A DNA stretch of 64,000 bases, from NCBI RefSeq assembly GCF_003260015.1, contig NZ_QCXS01000002.1:1860001-1924000 (forward strand). Direction: 5' to 3'. Below, piece by piece: positions 1-9,969 of this stretch. Within the stretch, counting starts at the first letter, position 1; every line of letters starts with the position of its first letter. The position numbers were made by a program, and so were the translations under genes. Under the pieces are notes generated by a model that saw nothing but the letters and a program-made list of their open reading frames with translations, ran no database searches and was not told the origin of the DNA. The DNA comes from Nakamurella deserti (GTDB lineage: Bacteria; Actinomycetota; Actinomycetes; Mycobacteriales; Nakamurellaceae).

Positions 1-958
1 ACCGTTCGGAGCAGTCTCCTCATCCGGCGGACACCGCGGATGTCGCGACCGCGGTCCGATCGCCCGCCGCCGTGCGTTCGTCCCACAGGAACACGTTCCC
101 ACTCCTCGACACACGGTCCGGACGATTTCCGGAAAACGAACAGAGAATGACAACCGGGCAGAGCGGAATTGCGACCTCACCATTCCCGGCCTGCGCGCGA
201 CGCGTGCCCGTGCACCACATCAATGCGCGTAAGGCCGGGGTAAAAGAACGTAGCACCGGCATACGCGCCCCACAAGATCGACCCGGTGCCGATTTGCACC
301 TCGACAACGGATCACCCGTCCGTGACGTACCGTTCGCGGCCGCCACCCGCCCGGGCGACCAGGCCCACACGGACAATCACTGACGAAACACAACCGAGAC
401 AGTTCAACCGGAGCCCTTTCCGGCGGTCCGTCGGGCGCGACTCCGATCGCTGCACCCCGGACGCCGACCACCAGCGAGCACCTCGTCACCCATTCGCCGT
501 CGCCGCGCCGACCGGCAGCGCCCCGTCGGGCGGCCGGGACCGGTGGCACCCACCGCCCGGAAGTGGTTGCCGGGAAACACCGGGAATGTGTCGGCGGCAG
601 CGAATGGGCCGTACCGGCCGGCCACACACGGAAATGGTTCGCCTGCTGTTCACCGGTCCACCGCCGGCCATTCATCGACGACACCGCTCGTTGCCCGGCC
701 GCCGGATCCGCACCACACGGTCGGCGGTGTTCCGGGGCGCCCGTCGCGGGCCGTCCGGTGCGTCCGTCGTCGTCCGACGCGGGGCCGGCGGCGCGCGCCG
801 GTCGGCGCGACCACGGCCCGCGGAACGGTCCCGCCGGGTCGTCGCTGCGGCACGGTGGCGGCGCCTCCCGCCACCGGGGCGGGAGGTGAGCCGGGCGCAC
901 GGAGGATCACCGGGCACCCGAGGCGCCCGACCGGCGCCTCCCGGGGGAGAATGAGCGG
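1..958. other. Gene-free region upstream of ppk
   Basis: No frame here has a ribosome site plus a protein that looks like a known family; overlapping frames on both strands give Arg/Pro/Ala-rich shadow products. The first 300 bases are less GC-rich than the rest, as expected of intergenic DNA. A perfect 9-bp hairpin (864-872 with 878-886, loop of five) lies in the stretch before ppk. It may be the terminator of a gene left of the window or part of the ppk 5' untranslated region. The ppk ribosome site, GGGGGAGA, follows at 942-949. Confidence 0.55.
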
Positions 959-3900
959 GTGACGACCACCGAGAACACCACGGCCGACGCCGCTCCCCGA
1001 CCGCGACGGGCACCGGCGCGACGGCGCGCCGCCACGGTGGCGCAGACACCGCCGGCCCCCGACGCGACGAACGGAGCGACCGCCCCCGCGCCGCGCGCCC
1101 GCCGGACCCGCACCGCCGCCATGCCCACCGCCGACGGTGCGCCCACCCCCGGCGGAACACGGCGCACGCCGACCGCCCCGACCCCGGCGGGGGCCCGGAC
1201 CGACACCGCCGCGGCCGGAAAGACCCCCCGGCGGACCCGGACAGCCGTCACGCCACCGGCGGACGACGTCGCCGCGGCGCCCCGCCGGGCCCGGAAGGTC
1301 GCCGCACCGTCGACCACCGTTCCCGCGGACGGGGTGTCGGCGCCCCGCGCCCGCCGCGCGACCCGTGGTGACGCCTCGACCGACACCGACACCGACACCG
1401 CCGCCGCGCCGACCGGGACGCCTGCCGTCACCGACGACGACACGACCCCCGCACCCCGTCGCCGCCGCACCGCCGCGACGCCATCGGTCGCGCCGCCGGC
1501 CGCCACCCGGCGGCGGGCACGCGCCGCCGCCAACGCCGCCGCCGCGGCGGCGGACGACACGGCGGCCACGCCCACCACGGCTCGCACCACCCCGAAGTCC
1601 CGTGTCGCCGCACTGGCCCGGGCCCGCACCGCCCCGACCGCCGACGCGGCACCGGCAACCCGGCGCACGGCCCGTCGCCGCGCCACCACCGCGTCAGGCC
1701 CGGACACCGACGCCACGGCGACCGACAGCACCGCCACCGACGGGACGCCGACCGGTCCCGGAGCGACCACCACCGGCGCCGCGGCGATCGCCGCAGGACA
1801 CGACATCACCGACACCACCGACACCACCGGGCCCACCGGGTCCGGGGTGGGCGGACCGGACGGCGCCGCCGCCGGGTCGGAGGTGTCGCCCGCCGCGACG
1901 CCGACGGACGGGTCCGCGCCGACGGACGGGTCCCTCCCCACGGACCTCTCGGCCGCCGGGCCTGCGACCGCGCCGGCGGCGGAGGAGGTCTCGGCACTGG
2001 CCGACGCCGGCGGTCTCGTCCCGACACCCGACCCGACCGCGGGCGGTTCGCCGGAGACCGGCGAGGAGGACGCCGCCGCGGAGGCCGTCGAGGAGCTGCT
2101 CGACACCACCGGGCCCAACGGTCCCGACGGCGCCGGGACGCCGTCCGCGGCGGCCGATCCCGCCGACACCCGCCCGGTCGTGCCCCCGACAGCCGTCTCG
2201 GCTCCGCTGGAAGTGGTGCCGCCGGAACACTTCCCGCGGATGGCCGACGCCATCGACCGGGCGGCGGCGAAGGATCCGCTGACCACGGTCGAGCTGCCCG
2301 AGGACCGGTTCTACAACCGCGAGATGAGCTGGCTGGACTTCAACGCCCGGGTGCTCGCGCTCGCCGAGGACCCCGCCGAGCCGCTGCTCGAGCGGGCGAA
2401 GTTCCTGGCCATCTTCGCGTCCAACCTCGACGAGTTCTACATGGTCCGGGTGGCGGGTCTGAAGCGCCGCCGCGAGATGGGCCTGACGGTGAACAGCGCC
2501 GACGGACTCAACCCCGGCGAGCAGCTGGCGCTGATCTCGGCCCGGACGCAGGAGCTGGTCGAGCGGCACGGACGGTGTTTCACCGACCAGATCCTGCCCG
2601 CCCTCGGCGAGGCCGGCATCAAGATCGTGCACTGGGGCCAGGTCACCGGCGACGACCGGCAGCGGCTGCAGCAGTACTTCGTGGACCACATCTTCCCGGT
2701 GCTGACCCCACTGGCCGTGGACCCGGCCCATCCGTTCCCCTACATCTCCAGCCTGAGCCTGAACATGGCGATCATCGTCCGCGACCCGGAGACCGGCGCG
2801 GAACGGTTCGCCCGGCTCAAGGTGCCCAACAACGTGGACCGGCTCGTCCGGGTCCGCCGCGGCGAGTTCGACTACCTACCGCTCGAGGACCTGATCGCCG
2901 CCCATCTCGGGATCCTGTTCCCGGGCATGCAGGTCGTGGAGTACCAGGTCTTCCGGGTCACCCGCAACGCCGACCTCGAGGTCGCCGAGGACCGGGACGA
3001 GGACCTCCTGCAGGCCCTGGAGCGTGAACTGGCGCGCCGCCGCTTCGGCCCTCCGGTGCGTCTGGAGATCGCCGACACCACCAGCGAACGCATCCTGGAC
3101 CTGCTCATCAACGAGCTGGACGTCGATCCCGCCGATGCGGTGGAAGTGCCCGGTCTGCTGGACCTCTCGTGCATGTTCCAGCTCTACGCCCTGGACCGCC
3201 CGACGCTGAAGGACCCGCCGTTCGTGCCGGCCACCAACCCGGCGTTCGCCGAGGGCGAGAACCCGAAGAGCGTCTTCGCCACCCTGCGCGACGGTGACGT
3301 GCTGCTGCACCATCCGTACGAGTCGTTCGCGACCACGGTGCAGCGGTTCATCGAGCAGGCCGCGGCCGACCGGCACGTGCTGGCGATCAAGCAGACGCTG
3401 TACCGCACCTCGGGTGACTCCCCCATCGTCCAGGCGCTCATCGAGGCGGCGGCCGCCGGCAAGCAGGTGGTCGCGCTGGTCGAGGTCAAGGCGCGCTTCG
3501 ACGAGCAGGCCAACATCTCGTGGGCGAAGGCCCTGGAGAAGGCCGGCGTGCACGTGGTCTACGGGCTCGTCGGCCTGAAGACGCACTGCAAGACGGCTCT
3601 CGTGGTCCGTCAGGAGGGCAACGTCATCCGCCGGTACTGCCACATCGGCACCGGCAACTACAACCCCAAGACCGCCCGCATCTACGAGGATCTCGGTCTG
3701 CTGACCGCGGACCCGGACATCGGCGCCGACCTGACCGACCTGTTCAACGTGCTCACCGGGTACTCCCGGCAGACGGAGTACCGCAACCTCCTCGTCGCGC
3801 CGCAGGGCATCCGCGACGGCATCGTGTCCCGTATCCACCGCGAGATCGAGCACGTCAAGGCGGGCCGCCCCGGCCTGGTGCGGCTGAAGATGAACTCCAT

Positions 3901-4330
3901 CGTCGACGAGCCGGTGATCGACGCGCTCTACCGGGCGTCGATGGCCGGGGTCGAGGTCGACATCACCGTCCGCGGCATCTGCGCGCTGCGTGCCGGGGTG
4001 CCGGGGCTGAGCGAGAACATGGTCGTGCGCTCGATCGTCGGACGGTTCCTGGAACACTCCCGGGTGTTCCACTTCGGCAACGCCGGGGACGACGAGTACT
4101 GGATCGGCAGCGCCGACATGATGCACCGCAACCTCGACCGCCGGGTCGAGGCGCTGGTGCAGATCAAGGCGCCGGCCGCGGTCGACCGGATGGCCCGGCT
4201 GCTCGCTCTGATCACCCGGCCCGACACCCGCTGCTGGCGCCTGGGTCCCGACGGCTGGTACCGCTCGCCGGAGGCGGGTGGCCGCGATCTCCAGGCGGTG
4301 CTGCTGCGCGGAGGCGCCGGTGCCGAATGA
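959..4330 (+). CDS. ppk: Polyphosphate kinase 1 with a ~440-residue N-terminal extension
   Basis: PPK1 reversibly transfers the terminal phosphate of ATP to polyphosphate. The catalytic core begins near residue 445 ([16 protein letters not shown]) and runs about 680 residues, the usual size. The phosphohistidine region is clear: [11 protein letters not shown] with His876, then [20 protein letters not shown] with His895, and the late [10 protein letters not shown] segment. The GTG at 959 is chosen because GGGGGAGA lies nine bases upstream; the other in-frame starts lack one. The first ~440 residues are low complexity: roughly residues 1-240 carry repeated basic clusters (PRRARK, APRARR, PRRRR), and residues 240-440 are rich in Asp, Glu, Thr and Gly. 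Known actinobacterial PPK1 proteins have much shorter extensions, so true translation of this part is likely but unproven. The last 11 bases overlap mutT1. Confidence 0.95.
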   Translation: MTTTENTTADAAPRPRRAPARRRAATVAQTPPAPDATNGATAPAPRARRTRTAAMPTADGAPTPGGTRRTPTAPTPAGARTDTAAAGKTPRRTRTAVTPPADDVAAAPRRARKVAAPSTTVPADGVSAPRARRATRGDASTDTDTDTAAAPTGTPAVTDDDTTPAPRRRRTAATPSVAPPAATRRRARAAANAAAAAADDTAATPTTARTTPKSRVAALARARTAPTADAAPATRRTARRRATTASGPDTDATATDSTATDGTPTGPGATTTGAAAIAAGHDITDTTDTTGPTGSGVGGPDGAAAGSEVSPAATPTDGSAPTDGSLPTDLSAAGPATAPAAEEVSALADAGGLVPTPDPTAGGSPETGEEDAAAEAVEELLDTTGPNGPDGAGTPSAAADPADTRPVVPPTAVSAPLEVVPPEHFPRMADAIDRAAAKDPLTTVELPEDRFYNREMSWLDFNARVLALAEDPAEPLLERAKFLAIFASNLDEFYMVRVAGLKRRREMGLTVNSADGLNPGEQLALISARTQELVERHGRCFTDQILPALGEAGIKIVHWGQVTGDDRQRLQQYFVDHIFPVLTPLAVDPAHPFPYISSLSLNMAIIVRDPETGAERFARLKVPNNVDRLVRVRRGEFDYLPLEDLIAAHLGILFPGMQVVEYQVFRVTRNADLEVAEDRDEDLLQALERELARRRFGPPVRLEIADTTSERILDLLINELDVDPADAVEVPGLLDLSCMFQLYALDRPTLKDPPFVPATNPAFAEGENPKSVFATLRDGDVLLHHPYESFATTVQRFIEQAAADRHVLAIKQTLYRTSGDSPIVQALIEAAAAGKQVVALVEVKARFDEQANISWAKALEKAGVHVVYGLVGLKTHCKTALVVRQEGNVIRRYCHIGTGNYNPKTARIYEDLGLLTADPDIGADLTDLFNVLTGYSRQTEYRNLLVAPQGIRDGIVSRIHREIEHVKAGRPGLVRLKMNSIVDEPVIDALYRASMAGVEVDITVRGICALRAGVPGLSENMVVRSIVGRFLEHSRVFHFGNAGDDEYWIGSADMMHRNLDRRVEALVQIKAPAAVDRMARLLALITRPDTRCWRLGPDGWYRSPEAGGRDLQAVLLRGGAGAE

Positions 4331-5216
4331 CCCGGCGCCGATCGCCGCGGCCGGCGGCCTGCTGTGGCGTCCCGGTCCGCAGGGTCGGCCCGAGATCGCC
4401 GTCGTGCACCGGCCGCGGTACAAGGACTGGTCGCTGCCCAAGGGCAAGGCGGCGCGGGGTGAGACCGCACCGGTGACCGCGCACCGGGAGGTGCTGGAGG
4501 AGACGGGTTTCCGGGCTCTCGTCGGCCGCCGGCTGACCACCGTCCGGTACGCGGTGGCCGCCGGACCCAAGCAGGTCGAGTACTTCGCGGCCCGGGCGAC
4601 GGCGGGGGAGTTCGCGCCCAACCGTGAGGTCGACAAGCTGCGCTGGGCGTCGCCGGAGCAGGCCCGCGAGCTGATGACGTACGACTTCGACCGGGCGGTG
4701 CTGGACACCTTCGAACGGCAGCCGGTCACGGTGACGAGCCTGGTGCTCGTGCGGCATGCCCGGGCGGGCGTGCGGGAGTCGTGGGACGGATCCGACGCGA
4801 GCCGTCCGCTGGATGCCAAGGGTCGCCGGCAGGCGGCCGCCCTGCGGCGGGAACTGGCACCGTTCGGCGCCTGCGCGGTGTGGAGCGCCCCGGTGGAGCG
4901 CTGTCGGGAGACGGTGTCCGGGGTGGCCAAGGACTTCGGTCTGACGGTCCAGCTGGACGCCTCCCTCGGGGAGGACGCCTACCGGGAGAACCCGTCCGGC
5001 GCGCGACGCATGCTCGCCCAGCTGGGGGCCGCCGGGCGGCCGGTGGTGGTCTGCTCGCAGGGCGGCGTCATTCCCGGGGTCATCAAGAGCCTGGCCAGTC
5101 GGGCCGACCTCAAGATCGGCCCCACGAGCACACCCAAGAGCGCCTACTGGGTGCTCACCTTCGACGGCACGACGCTGGTCCAGGCCGACCCGTACCCGGC
5201 ACCCACCGTCTCCTGA
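4320..5216 (+). CDS. mutT1: MutT1-type NUDIX hydrolase with histidine phosphatase domain
   Basis: The 298-residue product has two domains. Residues ~1-135 are NUDIX, with the full box G-x5-E-x7-REVLEETGF at 42-64. Residues ~140-298 are a histidine phosphatase, with the RHA catalytic motif at 145-147. Mycobacterial MutT1 of this architecture removes oxidised guanine nucleotides such as 8-oxo-(d)GTP and also hydrolyses dinucleoside polyphosphates. The GTG at 4320 is preferred because GGAGGC sits at 4310-4315 and because it gives the conserved family start. It overlaps the end of ppk by 11 bases, so the two are translationally coupled. The order ppk-mutT1 with hup opposite matches the mycobacterial arrangement as remembered. 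Confidence 0.93.
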   Translation: MPNDPAPIAAAGGLLWRPGPQGRPEIAVVHRPRYKDWSLPKGKAARGETAPVTAHREVLEETGFRALVGRRLTTVRYAVAAGPKQVEYFAARATAGEFAPNREVDKLRWASPEQARELMTYDFDRAVLDTFERQPVTVTSLVLVRHARAGVRESWDGSDASRPLDAKGRRQAAALRRELAPFGACAVWSAPVERCRETVSGVAKDFGLTVQLDASLGEDAYRENPSGARRMLAQLGAAGRPVVVCSQGGVIPGVIKSLASRADLKIGPTSTPKSAYWVLTFDGTTLVQADPYPAPTVS

Positions 5217-5223
5217 CCGACCG

Positions 5224-5286
5224 CTGACGCCGACTCCGGGCGTCAGGCCTGCGGGCGGGCGGCCGGGGACGCGGACGTCCCCGGCC
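5224..5286. terminator. Paired hairpins between converging mutT1 and hup
   Basis: Two perfect stems lie between the converging genes: CTGACGCC (5224-5231) with GGCGTCAG (5239-5246), and an 11-bp stem 5261-5271 with 5276-5286 around a four-base loop. Neither has a long T-run, as is usual in actinobacteria. Both may act in either direction. Confidence 0.65.
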
Positions 5287-5292
5287 GGCCGG

Positions 5293-6045
5293 CTACTTCT
5301 TCGCGGCGGTCTTGCGGGTGGTGGCCTTGGCGGCCGGCGTCTTCGCCGCGGCGGTCTTCGGCGCGGCCTTGGCGGCCGGAGCGGCCTTGGCTGCGGCCGT
5401 CTTCGGAGCGGCAGCCGTCTTCGTCGCGGCGGGCGCCTTCGCCGCCGCCGTCTTCGGTGCGGCCTTCGCCGCCGGAGCGGCCTTCGCCGCCGCCGTCTTC
5501 GGAGCGGCAGCCGTCTTCGTCGCGGCGGGCGCCTTCGCCGCCGCCGTCTTCGTCGCGGCCTTCGCCGCCGGAGCGGCCTTCGCCGCCGCCGTCTTCGGCG
5601 TCGCGGTCGTCCTGGTGGCCGCGGCCCGGGTGGCGGGCGCCTTCGCGGCGGTAGCGGCGGTGCTGGCGGTGGAACGCGCGGCCCCGCGCGCCGGGGCGCT
5701 CTTCGCGGCGGCGGCGGCGGCCCGGGCGGTCAGCGGGGCCGCACCGGGGACCGCCTTGGGCAGCTTGACGGTGCCGGCGACGACGTCCTTGAAGTACTTG
5801 CCCGGGCGGAACGCGGGGATGGTGGTCTTCTTGACCTTCACCGCCTGGCCGGTGCGCGGGTTGCGGGCGGTACGCGCCGCCCGGGCACGCTTCTCGAACA
5901 CCCCGAAGCCGGAGATGGAGACCGTCTCGCCGGCGTGCACGGTGCGCTGGATGAGGTCGATGACGCCTTCGACGGCGGCCTGCGCCGTCTTGCGGTCGCC
6001 CTCCAGTCGTTCGGTCAGACTGGTGATGAGGTCGGTCTTGTTCAC
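5293..6045 (-). CDS. hup: HU-type nucleoid protein with long Ala/Lys-rich tail
   Basis: Residues 1-91 are a complete HU domain with the DNA-binding arm ([21 protein letters not shown]). HU bends and compacts DNA as a dimer. Residues 92-250 form a low-complexity tail of Ala, Lys, Pro and Thr, like the histone-H1-like tails of mycobacterial HupB and Streptomyces HupS, which bind DNA and are acetylated. The GTG at 6045 is preceded by GGGAGGG and gives the canonical HU N-terminus; a longer frame upstream has no support. The tail is built from 96-bp tandem repeats, so its length probably varies between strains. It converges with mutT1 across two hairpins. Confidence 0.95.
   Translation of the reverse strand: MNKTDLITSLTERLEGDRKTAQAAVEGVIDLIQRTVHAGETVSISGFGVFEKRARAARTARNPRTGQAVKVKKTTIPAFRPGKYFKDVVAGTVKLPKAVPGAAPLTARAAAAAAKSAPARGAARSTASTAATAAKAPATRAAATRTTATPKTAAAKAAPAAKAATKTAAAKAPAATKTAAAPKTAAAKAAPAAKAAPKTAAAKAPAATKTAAAPKTAAAKAAPAAKAAPKTAAAKTPAAKATTRKTAAKK
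5371..5600 (-). repeat. 96-bp tandem repeats encoding the HU tail
   Basis: The segment GCCGGAGCGGCC recurs at 5375, 5471 and 5567, each 96 bases apart, with most of the intervening bases conserved. Each unit encodes 32 residues of the [12 protein letters not shown] type. The unit length is a multiple of three, so copy-number change would keep the frame. Confidence 0.85.
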
Positions 6046-6316
6046 GGGTCCCTCCCAGGACGTCCCGGCCCGGCGGAGTAACAGAGGGCCGACTGGTCGC
6101 CCACGGTAGGCCGATCGGGTGGAAAAATCCAGGGTGGCACGCGACAAAGCCGTTGCGGTCACCGGGATCTCGGACCACTTCCCCGGTCTCGGAGCGACCC
6201 GGTGCACCTCCCCGGAGCTCCGCCCCCGGTCCGCCCGCCTATGAGATCATTTGTCTCACAGAGGTTCTCGTGGCGGCCGGGCACTCCCCACAGTGCCCGG
6301 CCCGCCGCGGGCCGGT

Positions 6317-6904
6317 TCAGGCGGTCGTCGGCAGGAAGGCCGGCCGGCGCGCTTCGAAGACGTCGATCTCGTCGGCGTGGCGCAGGGTCAGGGCGATGTC
6401 GTCCAGCCCGTTGAGCAGCCGCCACTTGATGTACGGATCGATCTGGAAACCGATCGTGAGTGATCCGGCCACGATGGTCTGGGTCTCCAGGTCGACGTCC
6501 ACCGCGGTGCCGGGCTGGTTCTCCAGCAGCTTCCACAGCAGCTCGACCTGGTCCTGCTCGACCTGCGCGGCGACCAGGCCGCCCTTGCCCGAGTTCCCCC
6601 GGAAGATGTCGGCGAACTTGGACGACACGACCACGCGGATGCCGTAGTCGAGCAGGGCCCAGACCGCGTGCTCCCGTGAGGATCCGGTGCCGAAGTCGGG
6701 ACCGGCGACGAGGACGGATCCGGCGCTGTAGGCCGGCTGGTTGAGCACGAAGGTGGGGTCGTTGCGCCAGGCGCTGAAGAGGCCGTCCTCGAACCCGGTG
6801 CGGGTGATCCGCTTGAGGTAGACGGCCGGGATGATCTGGTCGGTGTCGACGTTGCTGCGGCGCAGCGGGATGCCGACGCCGGTGTGGGAGGTGAAGGCCT
6901 GCAT
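6317..6904 (-). CDS. leuD: 3-isopropylmalate dehydratase, small subunit
   Basis: LeuD is the swivel-domain subunit that, with LeuC, isomerises 2-isopropylmalate to 3-isopropylmalate in leucine synthesis. The 195-residue protein starts [23 protein letters not shown] and contains the conserved [13 protein letters not shown] loop that contacts substrate. The ATG at 6904 has AAAGGA seven bases upstream. It follows leuC by 88 bases on the same strand, so the two are probably cotranscribed from the promoter before leuC. Length is normal for the bacterial small subunit. Confidence 0.96.
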   Translation of the reverse strand: MQAFTSHTGVGIPLRRSNVDTDQIIPAVYLKRITRTGFEDGLFSAWRNDPTFVLNQPAYSAGSVLVAGPDFGTGSSREHAVWALLDYGIRVVVSSKFADIFRGNSGKGGLVAAQVEQDQVELLWKLLENQPGTAVDVDLETQTIVAGSLTIGFQIDPYIKWRLLNGLDDIALTLRHADEIDVFEARRPAFLPTTA

Positions 6905-6992
6905 GGGGTGTCCTTTGCGTGAACGGAGGGACGCGGGGGCGGCGCGGACGCCGGACGTGGCGGGGTGGCCCGCCGTCGGGGCCGGAACCGGC

Positions 6993-8411
6993 TCAGACGA
7001 GCGCGGGCACCGGCGGCAGATCGGCGGGCGAGGCGAGGGTGCCCAGCACCGCGGTCGCCGCCGCCACGTGCGGCGAGACCAGGTGGGTGCGGCCACCTTT
7101 GCCCTGACGCCCCTCGAAGTTCCGGTTGGACGTCGAGGCGCACCGCTCCCCCGGGGCCAGCTGGTCGGGGTTCATCCCCAGGCACATCGAGCAGCCGGCG
7201 TTGCGCCACTCCGCCCCGAAGTCGGTGAAGACCTTGTCCAGCCCCTCGGCCTCGGCCTCGAGCTTGACCCGCATCGACCCCGGCACGACCAGCATCCGCA
7301 CCGACTCCGCGATCCGCCGCCCCCGCAGGATGTCCGCGGCGATCCGCAGGTCCGCCATCCGGCTGTTGGTGCAGGATCCGAGGAAGACGGTGTCCACCGC
7401 GATCTCGCGCAGCGGCGTCCCCGGGGTGAGGTCCATGTACTCCAGGGCCTTCTCGACCGTGAGCCGTTCGCCGTCGTCGGCGACATCGGCCGGGTCGGGC
7501 ACCCGGTCGCCCAACGGCAGCCCCTGGCCCGGGTTGGTGCCCCAGGTGACGAACGGGGTGAGGGTGTCGGCGTCCAGCACGACCTCGGCGTCGAAGACCG
7601 CGTCCTCGTCGGATCGCAGCGACGACCAGTACTCCACGGCGGCATCCCAGTCCGCGCCGGTGGGCGCGTGCTCGCGCCCCTGCATGTAGGCGTAGGTGGT
7701 CTCGTCCGGCGCGATCATCCCCGCCCGCGCGCCCGCCTCGATGCTCATGTTGCAGATGGTCATCCGGGCCTCCATGGACAGCGCCCGGATGGCCGACCCG
7801 CGGTACTCGAGCACGTACCCCTGCCCACCGCCGGTGCCGATCCTGGCGATGACGGCCAGGATGATGTCCTTGGCGCTGACGCCCTCGGCGAGCTCACCGT
7901 CGACGGTGATGGCCATCGTCCTGAACGGGTTCAGCGGCAGCGTCTGGGTGGCCATCACGTGCTCCACCTCGCTCGTCCCGATGCCGAACGCCAGCGCGCC
8001 GAACGCCCCGTGGGTGGACGTGTGCGAGTCGCCGCACACGATGGTCATGCCCGGCTGGGTCAGACCGCGCTGCGGGCCCACCACGTGGACGATGCCCTGC
8101 TCGGCGTCACCCATCGGGTACAGGGTCACGCCGAACTCCGCGCAGTTGGCGCGCAGCGTGTCGACCTGGAGCCGGGAGACCTGATCGGCGATGGGGGCCA
8201 GGATGTCCACCGTCGGCACGTTGTGGTCCTCGGTGGCCACGGTCAGGTCGGGGCGGCGGACCGGGCGGCCGGCGAGCCGCAGACCCTCGAAGGCCTGCGG
8301 GCTGGTCACCTCGTGGATGAGGTGCAGGTCGATGTACAGCAGATCGGGTTCGCCCTCCGCCCGATGGACGACATGTGCGTTCCAGACCTTCTCGGCCATC
8401 GTCAGACCCAT
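6993..8411 (-). CDS. leuC: 3-isopropylmalate dehydratase, large subunit
   Basis: LeuC is the aconitase-like subunit carrying the [4Fe-4S] cluster. The three cluster ligands are visible as Cys347 (FLGSCTNSR) and Cys407/Cys410 (GCSMC). The 472-residue length is typical. The start at 8411 ([11 protein letters not shown]) has GAGGGTG at the right distance; a frame extending further has no such site. Transcription appears to start about 130 bases upstream, from a -10 element that overlaps the one for the divergent IclR gene, so NdgR/LtbR-type control of leuCD is expected. Confidence 0.96.
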   Translation of the reverse strand: MGLTMAEKVWNAHVVHRAEGEPDLLYIDLHLIHEVTSPQAFEGLRLAGRPVRRPDLTVATEDHNVPTVDILAPIADQVSRLQVDTLRANCAEFGVTLYPMGDAEQGIVHVVGPQRGLTQPGMTIVCGDSHTSTHGAFGALAFGIGTSEVEHVMATQTLPLNPFRTMAITVDGELAEGVSAKDIILAVIARIGTGGGQGYVLEYRGSAIRALSMEARMTICNMSIEAGARAGMIAPDETTYAYMQGREHAPTGADWDAAVEYWSSLRSDEDAVFDAEVVLDADTLTPFVTWGTNPGQGLPLGDRVPDPADVADDGERLTVEKALEYMDLTPGTPLREIAVDTVFLGSCTNSRMADLRIAADILRGRRIAESVRMLVVPGSMRVKLEAEAEGLDKVFTDFGAEWRNAGCSMCLGMNPDQLAPGERCASTSNRNFEGRQGKGGRTHLVSPHVAAATAVLGTLASPADLPPVPALV

Positions 8412-8528
8412 GACTGATTCACCCTCTTCGTAACGCGGTGGGACACGGCGGACTGCGGCGAGGCGCACCCGGATCGCCCGAGCGTCGCCGGCGGGCCCGG
8501 TCGGCGGTCCGGAGGTCGTTCTCCCGCA

Positions 8529-8566
8529 TTGGACTTCTCAGGATGTGGGATCCTAGTATCGCATCA
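8529..8566. promoter_or_regulatory. Overlapping divergent leuC / ndgR promoters
   Basis: Rightwards, TTGGAC (8529-8534), 19 bases and TAGTAT (8554-8559) place the start site at or next to the ATG of the IclR gene at 8566, giving a leaderless mRNA. Leftwards, TAGGAT reads on the minus strand across 8555-8550 and would serve leuC. The two -10 elements share bases 8554-8555, so both promoters cannot be occupied at once. The -10 calls are by eye; no clear operator palindrome was identified. Confidence 0.6.
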
Positions 8567-9258
8567 TGGAACACTCTAGCGGCATCGGCGTGCTCGACAA
8601 AGCCGTGGCGGTCCTCCGGGCGGTGGCCGGCGCACCGCTGGGCCTGGCCGGGCTCTGCGAGGCCACGGGGATGCCCCGCGCGACGGCGCACCGGCTGGCC
8701 GTGGGCCTGGAGGGCCACGGGCTGCTGGCCCGGGACGGGGAGGGACGGTGGCGTACCGGCCCACTGGTGGCGACGCTGGCGGCCACCGCGCCGGACCCGT
8801 TGCTGGCGGCGGCGGCGCGGGTGCTGCCGGAGCTGCGCGACCTGACCGGCGAGAGCGTGCAGCTGTACCGGGCGGACGGACCCAGCCGCATCTGCGTCGC
8901 GGTGGCCGAGCCGCGTTCCGGCCTGCGCGACACCGTGCCGCTCGGCTCGGTGCTGCCGATGCACGCGGGATCGGCCGCGAAGGTGCTGTCCGCGTGGGCG
9001 CCGGCCCGGCCCGGGAACGGCGAGGGGCCGTTCTCCGAGCGGGCACTGGCCGACGTCCGCCGGCTCGGGTGGGCGGAGTCCGTCGCGGAGCGTGAACCCG
9101 GCGTGGCCAGCGTGTCGGCGCCGGTGTGGGACGCCCGGGGCGGCGTGATCGCGGCCGTGTCGGTCTCCGGGCCCGTGGACCGGATCAGTCGCCGGCCCGG
9201 CGACCGGTGGGCGGCGGACCTGACCGCCGCCGCCGCCGAACTCACCGCGGCGCTCTGA
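8566..9258 (+). CDS. ndgR: IclR-family regulator of leuCD (NdgR/LtbR type)
   Basis: The 230-residue protein has an N-terminal winged helix (residues ~5-65, GLCEATGMPRATAHRLAVGL) and an IclR effector domain. A divergent IclR gene next to leuCD is the signature of NdgR in Streptomyces and LtbR in Corynebacterium, which control leucine and other amino-acid genes. ATG 8566 follows a TAGTAT -10 by six bases, so translation is probably leaderless. The last 17 codons lie inside the first copy of an 81-bp tandem repeat; the stop codon falls within that copy, so the later copies are not translated. Confidence 0.9.
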   Translation: MEHSSGIGVLDKAVAVLRAVAGAPLGLAGLCEATGMPRATAHRLAVGLEGHGLLARDGEGRWRTGPLVATLAATAPDPLLAAAARVLPELRDLTGESVQLYRADGPSRICVAVAEPRSGLRDTVPLGSVLPMHAGSAAKVLSAWAPARPGNGEGPFSERALADVRRLGWAESVAEREPGVASVSAPVWDARGGVIAAVSVSGPVDRISRRPGDRWAADLTAAAAELTAAL

Positions 9259-9405
9259 ACCGGACGTACCCGGGCCCGAGACCCGCGGTGGGCGGCCGAC
9301 CCGACCGCCGCCGCCGCCGAACTCACCGCGGCGCTCTGAACCGGACGTACCCGGGCCCGAGACCACCGGTGGGCGGCGGACCTGACCGCCGCCGAACGCA
9401 CCGAC
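9206..9405. repeat. 81-bp tandem duplication of the 3' end of the IclR gene
   Basis: GGTGGGCGG starts copies at 9206, 9287 and 9368, exactly 81 bases apart. Copies one and two are nearly identical and include the last codons of the gene, its TGA and about 28 bases beyond. Copy three decays after roughly 30 bases. The rest of the stretch up to 9567 holds no gene. Confidence 0.9.
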
Positions 9406-9567
9406 CACGACGCTCCCCACCGGAACCACCGCGCCGGCGACCGGTGCGCCGATCAGGAGCACCCCGCCCGGCCCACGGCGGCCGCGCCGCTCGCCGCCGA
9501 TGCCACTGCGGCCACGGACGAGCGCGGCGGGGCGGGGGGCGGGGCGGACGTCGTGAGGCGAAACCGC

Positions 9568-9601
9568 AGCAGACCCCCGGACCGGAGTCCGGGGGTCTGC
9601 T
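9568..9601 (-). terminator. Terminator after the tRNA-Gln/tRNA-Glu transcript
   Basis: A perfect 15-bp stem (9568-9582 with 9587-9601) encloses a four-base loop that reads TCCG on the minus strand, with a C-G closing pair, i.e. a UNCG-type tetraloop. It lies just past the 3' end of tRNA-Glu. There is only a short TTT after it. Confidence 0.85.
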
Positions 9602-9608
9602 GTCGGTG

Positions 9609-9681
9609 TAGCCCCGAAGGGATTCGAACCCTCGTTACCGCCGTGAGAGGGCAGCGTCCTAGGCCGCTAGACGACGGGGCC
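9609..9681 (-). tRNA. tRNA-Glu (CUC)
   Basis: The 73-nt cloverleaf folds with acceptor GGCCCCG/CGGGGCT, a D arm GTCTAGCGGCCTAGGAC, anticodon CUC in CCTCTCACG, and T arm GAGGGTTCGAATCCCTT. CCA is not encoded. It is the last gene of the gltX transcript, 73 bases after tRNA-Gln. Confidence 0.95.
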
Positions 9682-9754
9682 ATGCAGGTGGAGCGTGGTA
9701 CGTCCGGACGTCTTCGTCCCGGCCGGAGCCAGGAACGAACACTACCGGATACCG

Positions 9755-9826
9755 CTGGGGTACTAGGACTCGAACCTAGAATGAGGGAATCAGAATCCCT
9801 AGTGTTGCCAATTACACCATACCCCA
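9755..9826 (-). tRNA. tRNA-Gln (CUG)
   Basis: The 72-nt cloverleaf has acceptor TGGGGTA/TACCCCA with discriminator G, anticodon CUG in TTCTGAT, and T arm CTAGGTTCGAGTCCTAG. CCA is not encoded. In organisms with GatCAB and no glutaminyl-tRNA synthetase this tRNA is first charged with glutamate by GltX, encoded upstream on the same strand, then amidated by the GatCAB encoded at 31272-34820. Confidence 0.95.
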
Positions 9827-9969
9827 CCGAACTGCTCCGGACGTCCTCCGGGAGCTCCACCGCACTGCTCCCGAACCACTTCCACAGCCACTTCAGCGTA
9901 CTTCTGTGTGCCCTACAGGCACGGGTGAATACTCTACCCGCTCCTCCCCGGAACGACCGAATCCGCAGG

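Noticed and set aside
20-954. Several 60-226-codon frames on both strands before ppk
   Set aside because: They overlap one another, lack ribosome sites and give low-complexity Arg/Pro/Ala products.
8543-8558. NdgR operator palindrome centred on GGATCC
   Set aside because: Beyond the six-base core the arms match poorly, so it is not better than chance.
9259-9405. A longer IclR protein running into the repeat copies
   Set aside because: The TGA at 9256-9258 closes the frame and is within the first copy; nothing suggests readthrough.
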